DNA of 64,000 bases, taken from positions 62,001-126,000 of the forward strand of contig CAZEJT010000002.1 in NCBI GenBank assembly GCA_964512655.1. Direction: 5' to 3'. The translations under genes and the position numbers were made by a program. Origin of the DNA: VBOC01 sp964512655 (GTDB lineage Bacteria > Bacteroidota > Ignavibacteria > UBA10030 > SZUA-254). Below the pieces are notes generated by a model. It was not told where the DNA came from. It did not search any database and saw only the letters and a program-made list of their open reading frames with translations. Numbering within the stretch: the stretch's first letter is position 1; the number at the start of each line of letters is the position of its first letter. This document shows positions 18,301 through 25,640 of the stretch, piece by piece.

Positions 18301-18840
18301 ATAGAAATCGGAGCCGAAGATCTCTTTGAAGGCCACTGCCGTCGCGCGCGCTTCATCGAGGCGGCCGTCGATAAGATGGTGCGATACGACGCCGCTCGGA
18401 CAGGCGGAGAGGGCCACGAGGCCTTCGGAGTGAGCCCGGAGGAGATCGAGGTCGATCCGGGGCTTGTAGTAGAACCCCTCGGTGAATCCCAGGCTCACGA
18501 GCTTGACGAGATTTCGATAGCCGGTGAGGTTCTTGGCGAGAAGGACAAGATGATGATAGATCCCCCGGCCCCTCCCTTCCTTCAGGCTCTTGGTGTTGAG
18601 TTCCTTGTCGAACCGCGTGCCGCGGGTAACGATGTAGACCTCGCACCCGATGATCGGCTTTATCCCCGCCTTGCGCGCCGTCTTGTAGAACTCGATCGCC
18701 CCGAACATCACGCCATGGTCTGTGAGTGCGACGGCAGGCATCTTGTTCCGGACGGCCGATTCGACGAGTCCGTCGATTGTCGCCGCCCCGTCGAGCAGGC
18801 TGAAATGCGAATGGTTATGGAGGTGGATGAACTCGGGCAT
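15367..18840 (-). CDS. dnaE: DNA polymerase III alpha subunit
   Basis: The replicative polymerase catalytic subunit: 1157 residues, the usual DnaE length. The N-terminal PHP domain opens with HLHNHSHFS (6-14) and carries DHG near residue 41. The C-family polymerase active site is visible as PDIDIDF (410-416), with D411 and D413 the expected metal ligands. GPGRGSAAGSLV (369-380) is the conserved palm segment upstream. A helix-hairpin-helix region and an OB-fold (PVRAAGVVAAI) follow towards the C-terminus. It starts 11 bases after proS ends and is probably cotranscribed with proS and the tRNA from 20730. Confidence 0.97.
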   Translation of the reverse strand: MPEFIHLHNHSHFSLLDGAATIDGLVESAVRNKMPAVALTDHGVMFGAIEFYKTARKAGIKPIIGCEVYIVTRGTRFDKELNTKSLKEGRGRGIYHHLVLLAKNLTGYRNLVKLVSLGFTEGFYYKPRIDLDLLRAHSEGLVALSACPSGVVSHHLIDGRLDEARATAVAFKEIFGSDFYLEIQNHGLDKEKPVLEGMPILAKDLGIRLIATNDIHYIAEDHAIAHNVMLMIPDASATATTDYHQLRYQTDQIYFKSPAQMCELFKEFPEAIESTLEVEAKIENFPVGPERSYMPDFPIPPDAGAAGLEGYLERLASEGIEQRYKSVTPEMRSRMAHELGVINRMGYAGYFLITHDFISAARRMGVMVGPGRGSAAGSLVSYALRITDIDPLKYDLLFERFLNPDRVSMPDIDIDFSDDGRDAVIEYVKEKYGEASVSQIITFGTLSSRAVLKDVGRVLGVPLSTTESITKQIPVFQGKVTPLAEALNTIPDLKWVNESRDEKIRELVKISLVLEGMNRNASTHAAGVVIAPGPLQDYVPLYKTPQTDLMTQYNMIDLEDAGLLKMDFLGLRTLTILKNAIRLIKESHGVEIDLATIPEDDQSTFEVFGKGQTTGVFQFESSGMRDWLRKLQPGSISDLTAMNALYRPGPMEMIGEFIKRKQGSQKNNYIHPKLEPILKETYGVIVYQEQVMKIASEIAGFSLAKADLMRRAMGKKDKELMAKQKKEFIEGAVARGFTRKVSAEIFDTIERFASYGFNKSHSVAYSVLAYQTAYLKAHYPAEYMAAAMSAEIGDTDYVVQLIEECRKMELRVLPPDVNESDVQFVVKPKGLRFGLSAIKNVGVSAVENIMEVREKEGRFENLFDFCARVDLRLVNKKTLEALIEAGAFDEIDANRARLFTCVEKGIQFGQNSKSHSSKGQSSLFEGSGAVQKKELFPPLPAASSWSEAEKLAHEKSVLGFYVSGHPLSKFTVEINAFATARFGNPSAVSSGTPVRAAGVVAAIKKRIDKKGNMMAFVTLEDFSGKGECIVFSDAYRQYQSILHPEALVLVAGKAEQSGDSLRIIVNEVYLMETVREKFTKSVVVSIQGEGVTEETIQNLRKAAERFPGRCPVVFDLKLPHDEAPHRLQSTKFNVVASDDFFGEVESILGPNSVSIAP

Positions 18841-18851
18841 CGTCGGGTGGA

Positions 18852-20567
18852 TCAGCTTTCGAGGTAGCGCTCCACGTATTGTACGACCTTGCCGGTATCG
18901 ATGAACTCGCGCTTTCCCGACCGCCGGTCCTTTACTTCCACTTTCCCTCCGATCGCGTTTTTCTCTCCCACGATCAGTTGGAGCGGCATGCCGAGGAGAT
19001 CGGCGTCTTTGAATTTGAACCCCGGGCTCACGTCGCCGCGGTCATCGAAGAGAACGGTGATGAGGGCTTCCTGGAGCCGCTCGTAGAGCTGCTCGGCCAC
19101 CGAGACGACCTTTTCGTTGTTCGCGTTGACGAGAATCAGGTGGGTGTGAAAGGGAGCGACGGATTTGTCCCAGATGATTCCGTTCTTGTCGTGACTCTGC
19201 TCGATATGGCAGGCGATGATCCGTTCCACGCCGATGCCGTAGCTCCCCATGATGATCGGTTTTTCTTTCCCGCCTTCATCGAGAAAATGCGCCTTCAGCG
19301 CGTCGCTGTATTTTGTCCCCAGTTTGAAGATGTGCCCGAGTTCGATCGCCTGTACAATGCGGAGCGGCGTGTTGCAGTTGGGGCATGGCTCACCGGCCCG
19401 GACGACTCGCAGATCTACGTAGCTGTCGACCTTCACATCCCGCCTGAGGTCGATGTTCGCGGTATGATAATCGTTCTTGTTCGCTCCGCTGATGAGATTG
19501 TTCGCGCCTTCGAGCCTCTTGTCGGCAAGGATCTTGAAGCCCTTGCCTTCCGGCCTGCCGTCGTTCACGCCGATCGGACCGATGGAGCCGGCATCGGCGC
19601 CCGTGAGCGCCTTCAACTCTTCTGCCTGTACGGGCCTGACGTTGTCCCCGAGCGCTGAATGGAGTTTGGATTCATTCAGCTGATCGTTCCCCATCAGGAG
19701 TATCAGCACGGGAGTCTCGTCTTTCATATAAACGAGAGATTTCGCCAGCGCCGATTCATCGACGCCAAGGAATGCCTTCAAGGCGTCGATTGTCTTCACT
19801 CCGGGAGTGTGCAGCTCCTTCAGCTGGTCGCTCTCTGCTGCGCGTTGGACCGCCGGAACGGCGGAACGCGCAACCTCCAGATTCGCGGCATACCCGCAGT
19901 TGTCGCAGAGGGCACAGGTGTCCTCCCCCGATTCGGACTCGATCATGAATTCCTGGGAGGCGCTCCCCCCCATCGCTCCGCTTGAAGCCCCCACGATAAA
20001 ATACTTCAAGCCGACCCGGTCGAAAATCCCCCGGTATGCCTGTGCATGAAGATCGTAGCTCTTATCAAGCCCTTCCCACGACATGTCAAGAGAGTAGGAG
20101 TCCTTCATCAGAAACTGCCTCCCCCGTATGACTCCCGATCTCGGCCGGGGCTCGTTCCGGAACTTCATCTGGATCTGGTACCAGATCTGAGGAAGATCCC
20201 GGTACGATTTCACATGGTTCTTCGCTATCGAGCAGATGACCTCTTCATGGGTGGGCGCAAGGACGAGGGGCCTGTTCTTGATATGGAACATCGTCTCGCC
20301 AAATGCCTTCACCCTTCCCGTTTCCTCCCAGAGATCGATGGGATTGAGGGCGGGGAGATGGAATTCCTGGCCTCCGATTCCGTCCATCTCATCCCTGATG
20401 ATCTCCATCACCTTCTTGACGGCCCGGTATCCGAGCGGGAGGAACGAATACACCCCGGCGACGAGCTGGCGGATCATTCCTGCACGCAGCATCAGCTGGT
20501 GGCTTGGAATCAGCGCATCGGAGGGAGTTTCTTTCAGGGTCGGTACGAAATTCTTGCTGAGCCTCAT
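18852..20567 (-). CDS. proS: Prolyl-tRNA synthetase (bacterial type with editing insert)
   Basis: A class II aminoacyl-tRNA synthetase that charges tRNA-Pro. From the ATG at 20567 it is 571 residues, matching bacterial ProRS. MRLSKNFVPTLKETP is the normal family N-terminus, so I prefer this start over an ATG 23 codons upstream that would nearly reach the tRNA. Motif 2 appears as FRNEPRPRSG; the YbaK-like editing insert lies at about 220-390, and GSYGIGVERI is motif 3. The tRNA-Arg(CCT) gene ends 38 bases upstream on the same strand. Confidence 0.96.
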   Translation of the reverse strand: MRLSKNFVPTLKETPSDALIPSHQLMLRAGMIRQLVAGVYSFLPLGYRAVKKVMEIIRDEMDGIGGQEFHLPALNPIDLWEETGRVKAFGETMFHIKNRPLVLAPTHEEVICSIAKNHVKSYRDLPQIWYQIQMKFRNEPRPRSGVIRGRQFLMKDSYSLDMSWEGLDKSYDLHAQAYRGIFDRVGLKYFIVGASSGAMGGSASQEFMIESESGEDTCALCDNCGYAANLEVARSAVPAVQRAAESDQLKELHTPGVKTIDALKAFLGVDESALAKSLVYMKDETPVLILLMGNDQLNESKLHSALGDNVRPVQAEELKALTGADAGSIGPIGVNDGRPEGKGFKILADKRLEGANNLISGANKNDYHTANIDLRRDVKVDSYVDLRVVRAGEPCPNCNTPLRIVQAIELGHIFKLGTKYSDALKAHFLDEGGKEKPIIMGSYGIGVERIIACHIEQSHDKNGIIWDKSVAPFHTHLILVNANNEKVVSVAEQLYERLQEALITVLFDDRGDVSPGFKFKDADLLGMPLQLIVGEKNAIGGKVEVKDRRSGKREFIDTGKVVQYVERYLES

Positions 20568-20605
20568 CCGAAAACTTGAGCAATTGGTGTGTGAATCGTA
20601 CGCCG

Positions 20606-20680
20606 TACCCCCGGGCAGAGTCGAACTGCCGACCAACGGTTTAGGAAACCGCTGCTCTATCCATACTGAGCTACGGGGGC
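20606..20680 (-). tRNA. tRNA-Arg (anticodon CCT)
   Basis: A 75-nt cloverleaf can be drawn on the minus strand. The acceptor GCCCCCG pairs with CGGGGGT (one G-U), and the D-stem is GCTC/GAGC. The anticodon stem GCGGT/ACCGT encloses loop TTCCTAA with anticodon CCT, and the T-arm is GGCAG/CTGCC around TTCGACT. CCA is not encoded, and the discriminator base is A. It reads AGG codons. A strong promoter lies 22 bases upstream. Confidence 0.95.
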
Positions 20681-20701
20681 GTGATCGAACAGAGTAACGG
20701 A

Positions 20702-20730
20702 AATATACGCAACTTTGGCCCTCATTTCAA
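20702..20730 (-). promoter_or_regulatory. Promoter for tRNA-Arg / proS / dnaE
   Basis: TTGAAA (20725-20730), a 17-base spacer and TATATT (20702-20707) on the minus strand place the start about 15 bases before the tRNA. It is back-to-back with the sixA promoter, the two -35 boxes being 16 bases apart. Confidence 0.7.
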
Positions 20731-20746
20731 GCATGCGTGCGCGAAG

Positions 20747-20776
20747 TTGAACCGATAACGGAAGATTTTGTATATT
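20747..20776 (+). promoter_or_regulatory. Promoter for the sixA operon
   Basis: TTGAAC (20747-20752), an 18-base spacer and TATATT (20771-20776). The predicted start falls about 45 bases before the sixA GTG. Confidence 0.6.
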
Positions 20777-20829
20777 GTGTCGCTTCGGAGTTAACCGGAA
20801 TCGCCCCCGAAACAATTCAAGGAGTCTGA

Positions 20830-21351
20830 GTGGAGCTCTACGTTCTTCGGCATGCAATTGCCGTTTCACACGGAGCGATTCAGTACCCTAACGACGATCG
20901 GCCCCTGACTGAAGAGGGCATTGCGTTGATGAAAGAGGCCGCCCGGGGGATCGCAAAGATCATCGATGCTCCGGATCTGGTCCTCACAAGTCCTCTCAAG
21001 AGGGCTCACCAGACGGCTCTCATCGCGGCGAAGGCCATGGGGTGCGAGGATCGGGTCAAGATATCGCCGAAACTCCTTCCGGGTTTCAAATCCGGCGATC
21101 TGATCGGAGAACTCTCTGGTGCGCGCCGAAAAGAGCGCGTCATGATCGTCGGACATGAGCCCGACTTGGGGCGATTCGCGTCCTCGCTTCTGGGGGGCGC
21201 GGCGCCGTTCATCGAGTTCAAGAAGGGAGCGCTCTGCCGGATAGACCTGGAGAGTCTTTCGGCGGAAAGCACCCACGGCCATTTGGTCTGGCATCTGGCC
21301 CCTGCGCATCTCCGCGCGCTCGGGAAGAGGGAGAAAAAGAAAAAACCATGA
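20830..21351 (+). CDS. sixA: Phosphohistidine phosphatase, SixA family
   Basis: A 173-residue histidine-phosphatase-superfamily protein. The catalytic RH motif is at R7-H8 (LRHAIA), the second conserved Arg in SPLKRAHQT, and the second catalytic His in VGHEPDLG. SixA removes phosphate from phosphohistidine in phosphotransfer proteins. The start is GTG at 20830 with AAGGAG 6 bases upstream. The stop overlaps the next ATG (ATGA), so translation is coupled to the first kinase-like gene. The C-terminus is a lysine-rich tail. The substrate here is unknown; the neighbours point to phosphate or nucleotide metabolism. Confidence 0.9.
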   Translation: MELYVLRHAIAVSHGAIQYPNDDRPLTEEGIALMKEAARGIAKIIDAPDLVLTSPLKRAHQTALIAAKAMGCEDRVKISPKLLPGFKSGDLIGELSGARRKERVMIVGHEPDLGRFASSLLGGAAPFIEFKKGALCRIDLESLSAESTHGHLVWHLAPAHLRALGKREKKKKP

Positions 21352-22061
21352 AATTGAAACTTTCGTCGGATCATCCGTTTCCGGGACGGCTCATTATCGT
21401 CGAAGGGATCGACGGCTCGGGAAAATCGACTCAGCTCCGGCTGCTGCAGCAGTGGCTCGTGGGCGCGAAGTACCGGGTATTCTTCACGGAATGGAATTCT
21501 TCCGCGCTCGTCAAGCAGACGATCAAACGGGGCAAGAAGAGAAACCTCCTCACTCCGACAACGTTCAGCATACTGCATGCGACCGACTTCGCAGACCGCC
21601 TGATGCATCTCATCGTCCCCCCTCTCAAGGCGGGCATGATCGTCCTTGCCGACCGGTACGTCTTCACTGCGTTCGCCAGAGATGTCGCGCGGGGGGTTCA
21701 CCCCTCATGGGTGAGAAACCTGTATGATTTTGCCGTGAAGCCGAACATCGCCTTCTATTTCAAGGTCCCCATCGAGACCTCGCTGAAGCGGATTCTCAAC
21801 GGGCGTATCAGTCTGAAGTTCCACGAAGCCGGGATGGACCTGGGATGGAGCGATGATCCGGGGGAGAGTTTCAAGATGTTCCAGTCGAAGGTGCTCGAGG
21901 AGTACGACGCGATCTCCTCTGAATACAAGCTGACGGTGGTCGACGGAACCCAGACGATCGAGAAACAGCAGCAGCTGGTCCGCGATATCGTGAAGGAAAC
22001 CTTGAAGGATTATCACCCGATGCCGTACCTCCGCAAGAAGGAAAACATCTATGTCAAGTAA
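21348..22061 (+). CDS. Thymidylate-kinase-like P-loop protein, copy 1
   Basis: A 237-residue P-loop kinase of the dTMP-kinase fold. The Walker A motif GIDGSGKST (20-28) is intact, and a DRY motif occurs in LADRYVFTAFARD. The hydrophobic strand LIIVEG before the P-loop is typical of Tmk. It differs from canonical Tmk (about 205 residues, DRxxxSxxAYQG), having an N-terminal extension and a C-terminal tail ending LRKKENIYVK. It is therefore better called Tmk-like than the housekeeping Tmk. It overlaps sixA by 4 bases and the next, paralogous gene by 11. Confidence 0.8.
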   Translation: MKLKLSSDHPFPGRLIIVEGIDGSGKSTQLRLLQQWLVGAKYRVFFTEWNSSALVKQTIKRGKKRNLLTPTTFSILHATDFADRLMHLIVPPLKAGMIVLADRYVFTAFARDVARGVHPSWVRNLYDFAVKPNIAFYFKVPIETSLKRILNGRISLKFHEAGMDLGWSDDPGESFKMFQSKVLEEYDAISSEYKLTVVDGTQTIEKQQQLVRDIVKETLKDYHPMPYLRKKENIYVK

Positions 22062-22785
22062 GCACCGGATGTTTTTCGGCGACGGCCTTCCCTACCTCGA
22101 GACCGGGACGCTCGGAGGGAAGCTGATCGTGATCGAGGGGACCGACGGCGTCGGCCGCTCTACTCAGATCGACGATTTGAAGCGATGGCTCGAGGTGCGT
22201 GGAGTCGGCGTCGTCACGACCGGCTGGACACGGTCGCCGCTTCTGAGCACGGCGATTGACCGCGCCAAGAAGGGGCATTCACTCAATGTAAACACCTACA
22301 GCCTCCTCTACGCCGCGGATTTTGCGGACAGGCTCGAGAATGAAGTGATCCCGGCCCTCCGCGCCGGTTTTGTCGTGCTTGCCGACCGCTACACCTACAC
22401 GGCGTTCGCCCGCTCGGTGGTCAGGGGGGCGGACCGGAAATGGATCCGGAGGGTTTTCGGATTTGCTCTCCAGCCCGATGCGACGTTCTACATGAAGATC
22501 ACCATCGAGGACCTCATCCCCCGGGTGATCAACAGCGAAACGCTTACAAAACGGTACTGGGAAGACGCGGCGGGTGAGGGGATGGATTACTGGGAGTCGG
22601 GGATGGACCTCCGGCTCGGGGAGGACTTCTACGACAGCTTCATCCAGTACCAGAAACGCATTCTGGCGGAGTTCGACCGGATGGCCGGCCAGTTCAAGTT
22701 TACCGTCATCGACGCCGCAAAAAGTTTCGATGAAACGAACAGACTCCTCAAGCAAGGCATCGCAGCGCTCCTCTCGGATGACTAG
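22051..22785 (+). CDS. Thymidylate-kinase-like protein, copy 2, with Lys to Arg in Walker A
   Basis: A 244-residue paralogue of the preceding gene: shared LIVIEG strand, LADRYTYTAFARSVVRG motif and similar spacing. The P-loop reads GTDGVGRST (30-38), so the usually essential lysine is Arg36 (codon CGC). It has an insert near residues 160-185 (TKRYWEDAAGEGMDYW) absent from copy 1. The start ATG overlaps the end of copy 1, with AAGGA upstream. A pseudokinase partner of copy 1, or a kinase with altered chemistry, are both possible; the pairing suggests a heterodimer (inference). Confidence 0.75.
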   Translation: MSSKHRMFFGDGLPYLETGTLGGKLIVIEGTDGVGRSTQIDDLKRWLEVRGVGVVTTGWTRSPLLSTAIDRAKKGHSLNVNTYSLLYAADFADRLENEVIPALRAGFVVLADRYTYTAFARSVVRGADRKWIRRVFGFALQPDATFYMKITIEDLIPRVINSETLTKRYWEDAAGEGMDYWESGMDLRLGEDFYDSFIQYQKRILAEFDRMAGQFKFTVIDAAKSFDETNRLLKQGIAALLSDD

Positions 22786-24433
22786 GTCGCGCGGGCGGCC
22801 CCTCGCAGCAATCGACATCGGGACAAACTCCTTCCACCTCATCGTCGCCGATCTCGACCCCCGGAAACGCAGATTCAAAATCCTCGACCGCGAGAAAGAA
22901 ATTGTGCGCCTCGGGAGCGGACCCTCCGACATGAAGTACCTCACGGAGGGCGCCATGACTCGCGGGACAGAAACGCTCAGGCGGTTCAAAGTCATCGCCT
23001 CAGCCGCGAGGGCCCCGATCCGGGCGGTCGCAACAAGCGCGGTCCGCGAAGCCCTCAACAGGAATGAATTTGCGCGACGGGTGAGAAATGAGACCGGCAT
23101 AACGATCGAAATCGCCTCGGGGGTGGAGGAGGCGCGATTGATCTATCTCGGAGTCCTTCAGGCTCTCCCGGTGTACAGCCGCCGGATCCTGCTCGTCGAT
23201 ATCGGGGGAGGGAGCACCGAGTTTCTCATCGGCGAGCAGCGAAAGATCCTCTACGATAACAGCGTGAAGCTCGGGGCTGTGCGGCTCACCGAACGATTCT
23301 TCAGTTCTGCATCGCTTAAGCAGAAGGCGGTGAGGGAGTGCAGGGAATACATCCGTCTCGCGATGAACCCGGTCATTCGGGCGATCCGGAGAGAGGGATA
23401 TGAGATGGCAGTCGGAACATCCGGAACCATCTCATCGATTGCAAGCATGGTGGCGCGCCTGAGGCGTGAGGATCGAACGGTATCCGGATTGAACAACTAT
23501 TCGTTTTCGAAGGCCGACTTCGTCAAAGTCCTTGATGCGATTCTCGGGGCGAAAGACGCAAGCGAGCGGGCCGCCCTTCCGGGGCTCGACGCAGGACGGG
23601 CGGATATCATTGTCGCGGGGGCGCTGATCCTCGAGCAGGTGTTCAAGGAGCTCGGCATCGAGTCAATGACCGTCTCGGAATATGCCCTGCGCGAGGGGAT
23701 CATCCTCGACACAATGGAGAAGCGCTTCCGCCGCGGCAGGACGCACCGCCTCGACGATATTCGCTACGACAGCGTCATCCACCTGGCGGAAAGCGTGGGG
23801 TATGAGAAGGAGCACTGCAACCACGTCGCGGCTCTCGCGCTCCGCATCTTCGACCAGACAAAATCGCTCCACCGGCTGGGAGGCATGGAAAGGGAATGGC
23901 TCGAAGCGGCGGCGATCCTTCACGAAGTCGGTTCCTTTCTCTCCCACAGCCAGCATCACCGCCACTCCTACTACGTGATCCGCAACGCAGACCTTCTCGG
24001 ATTCACCGAAAATGAAAAGGAGATCATCGCGAACGTGGCGCGGTACCACAGAAAAAGCCACCCCAAGGTGAAGCATGAAGGATATGCAAAGCTGAACTCG
24101 AAGGATCAGACCGTCGTCTCAAAACTGGCGGCTATGCTACGGATTGCGGACGGTCTGGACCGCACGCATGTCTCCGCCGTACTCGATGTCTTCTTCAGAA
24201 AAACGGCAAAAGGGGTGTCGATGAAGATCCTGCGCGCCCCGAATTCCAGCGCCGACATGGAGCTTCTTGGCGCCGCACGCAAGAAGAAGATGTTCGAAGA
24301 GGTGTTCGATGTCCGCGTGAAGTTTACCTCGAAGGTCGTTCAGCGGGGGGTTCAGCGCATTCCTGTGACGATCGAGGCGCCCCGGGAGAATTCACAGCCG
24401 GTGATCGGAAGAGCGAGCGCCGGTCTCAAGTAA
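22778..24433 (+). CDS. ppx: Exopolyphosphatase / pppGpp phosphohydrolase (Ppx/GppA) with HD domain
   Basis: From the ATG at 22778, which overlaps the kinase-like gene by 8 bases, the protein is 551 residues. The frame is open further upstream, but that part overlaps the kinase. The N-terminal ASKHA fold shows AAIDIGTNSFHL and the second phosphate motif LLVDIGGGSTEF. GTSGTISSIA follows, and a C-terminal HD domain runs from about 320 (HEVGSF, RYHRKSHPK). This is the two-part architecture of E. coli Ppx. It cleaves terminal phosphate from polyphosphate or pppGpp; which one is not decidable here. It closes the sixA operon. Confidence 0.93.
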   Translation: MTRSRGRPLAAIDIGTNSFHLIVADLDPRKRRFKILDREKEIVRLGSGPSDMKYLTEGAMTRGTETLRRFKVIASAARAPIRAVATSAVREALNRNEFARRVRNETGITIEIASGVEEARLIYLGVLQALPVYSRRILLVDIGGGSTEFLIGEQRKILYDNSVKLGAVRLTERFFSSASLKQKAVRECREYIRLAMNPVIRAIRREGYEMAVGTSGTISSIASMVARLRREDRTVSGLNNYSFSKADFVKVLDAILGAKDASERAALPGLDAGRADIIVAGALILEQVFKELGIESMTVSEYALREGIILDTMEKRFRRGRTHRLDDIRYDSVIHLAESVGYEKEHCNHVAALALRIFDQTKSLHRLGGMEREWLEAAAILHEVGSFLSHSQHHRHSYYVIRNADLLGFTENEKEIIANVARYHRKSHPKVKHEGYAKLNSKDQTVVSKLAAMLRIADGLDRTHVSAVLDVFFRKTAKGVSMKILRAPNSSADMELLGAARKKKMFEEVFDVRVKFTSKVVQRGVQRIPVTIEAPRENSQPVIGRASAGLK

Positions 24434-24461
24434 AGCCCTCTCCACCCCGGGAGCGTGGAGC

Positions 24462-24608
24462 TTATTGAGGCCGTTCGTTTGTCCGTTTGCTCAGGCCGGC
24501 GATCCAGTTGAGGAACCGGTATCCGAGCCGAAGCAGAAGCGCTGCAAGGAGGAGAGCTGCAACTGCTCCCAAAAACCAGTAGAATATCACAACAATCTGC
24601 ATCTGCAT
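24462..24608 (-). CDS. 48-residue single-pass membrane peptide
   Basis: A small ORF starting MQMQIVVIFYWF, with GAG bases about 5 upstream of the ATG. It has one hydrophobic stretch of about 25 residues (rich in Ala and Leu), then a basic segment and the tail SKRTNERPQ. It converges on ppx; a 6-bp stem (24440-24460) lies between the two stops and may terminate one or both. No family is recognised. The topology, N-terminal TM and basic cytoplasmic tail, is that of many small membrane proteins. Confidence 0.45.
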   Translation of the reverse strand: MQMQIVVIFYWFLGAVAALLLAALLLRLGYRFLNWIAGLSKRTNERPQ

Positions 24609-24837
24609 CCCTCGACCGCCTCACACTGCCCTGTGAGGAGTCGATCCTTTCCCTCAATAGTACTCAGAATCCGGCGAAGAGGCAACGATTTCAGCCGCCG
24701 CGGTGACGCAGATCAAATCAGACCGGGTAAATCGCGTAGTTATCCATGGTTTGGGCTGATGGGGAACACACACCTCCGCGAGAGCAATACGTATACTGGA
24801 GTAGTTGTCATCTACGAACTTTTCTTCCCTCAACTCC

Positions 24838-24993
24838 ATGTACGAAGCAGATCAGCGGATCGAGGACCGATCCTCGCACGAATTGACGCGCGCGCTCGGG
24901 CGAATGCGAACGAGCACGTGGGTAATTCTGGGGTACGTCTTCTGGGTGGGGTTCCTGATCGGGGCCATCATCATGCATACTATCGCACGATGA
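24838..24993 (+). CDS. 51-residue single-pass membrane protein
   Basis: From the ATG at 24838 it reads MYEADQRIEDRSSHELTRAL, then a C-terminal TM helix (TWVILGYVFWVGFLIGAII). An in-frame TTG at 24805 with GGAG would add 11 residues. I prefer the ATG because a TATACT box at 24792-24797 would put the transcript start near 24804. No family is recognised. It is a tail-anchored type of layout. The DNA from 24609 to 24837 otherwise shows nothing I can name. Confidence 0.5.
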   Translation: MYEADQRIEDRSSHELTRALGRMRTSTWVILGYVFWVGFLIGAIIMHTIAR

Positions 24994-25023
24994 TCTACCC
25001 CTCAATCAGCCTTATTCTCCGCA

Positions 25024-25629
25024 TCAAAAAATAGTACCGAGCCGTTCGATTTCCGCAGCAAGCGCCGTTTGACCGGCGATCGTCGTAATATCTGCAGCAA
25101 ATCCGGGATTAAGTATCTGGACCTGCGCCAGGCTTGATCCGAAGGCGGGGGGCGTGAGCGCAAAATAGTCCTCGGCAAGAAGCAAATGCAGGTCGAAGGC
25201 ATTCGTCGAGGTATCCCGCGTAAATACCCAGGCGGGGGCCGCCGAGAGGACCTCACCTGCGCGCACGATCGAGGAATCGTACAGCTTCTGCGCATTGAAG
25301 ACCAGAGAGAGACCCGCCAGGATCTGGACATTACCGGGACTCTTCGTCAATCCATCGTTGAAATCGGCCGCCGATGCCGGGAGCAGCGTAAGCTTGGCGT
25401 TTGCCCAACCGGCGCCGTTAAAAGCGTCCGCGAGGCTCGGCTTCGCCTGTGCGGCAGCATTAAAATCGCTCAGCGCGAGCGAATAGTTCTTCGCCGCGTA
25501 TGCCTGCCATCCTTCCGCCAGATATTGTTCGGGGGTTTTCGTCGGAGGACCACCGCCATCCCCGCCGCTCGAACACTCCCAGAACACCAGACCGGATAGT
25601 GCGCAGAGTATGAAAATGCTGTGCTTCAC
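25024..25629 (-). CDS. TPR-containing putative lipoprotein
   Basis: A 201-residue protein with an N-terminal signal segment ending FWECSSGG. The Cys at 19 could be lipidated, although Glu just before it is unusual for a lipobox. A TPR-like region follows (AEGWQAYAAKNYSLALSDFNAA and FNGAGWANAKL). It starts 11 bases after the stop of the T9SS subtilisin gene, so the two are probably cotranscribed and the product is likely periplasmic or surface-attached. TPRs usually mediate protein-protein contacts. Confidence 0.7.
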   Translation of the reverse strand: MKHSIFILCALSGLVFWECSSGGDGGGPPTKTPEQYLAEGWQAYAAKNYSLALSDFNAAAQAKPSLADAFNGAGWANAKLTLLPASAADFNDGLTKSPGNVQILAGLSLVFNAQKLYDSSIVRAGEVLSAAPAWVFTRDTSTNAFDLHLLLAEDYFALTPPAFGSSLAQVQILNPGFAADITTIAGQTALAAEIERLGTIF

Positions 25630-25640
25630 GCTCGATCTCC

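Noticed and set aside
22574..22777. N-terminal extension of the ppx frame
   Set aside because: It lies inside the second kinase-like gene and is Ser/Arg-rich shadow sequence; the Ppx fold begins after the ATG at 22778.
24465..25034. 189-codon plus-strand ORF
   Set aside because: Composition is uneven with no domain, and it overlaps two small ORFs that have clear TM helices.
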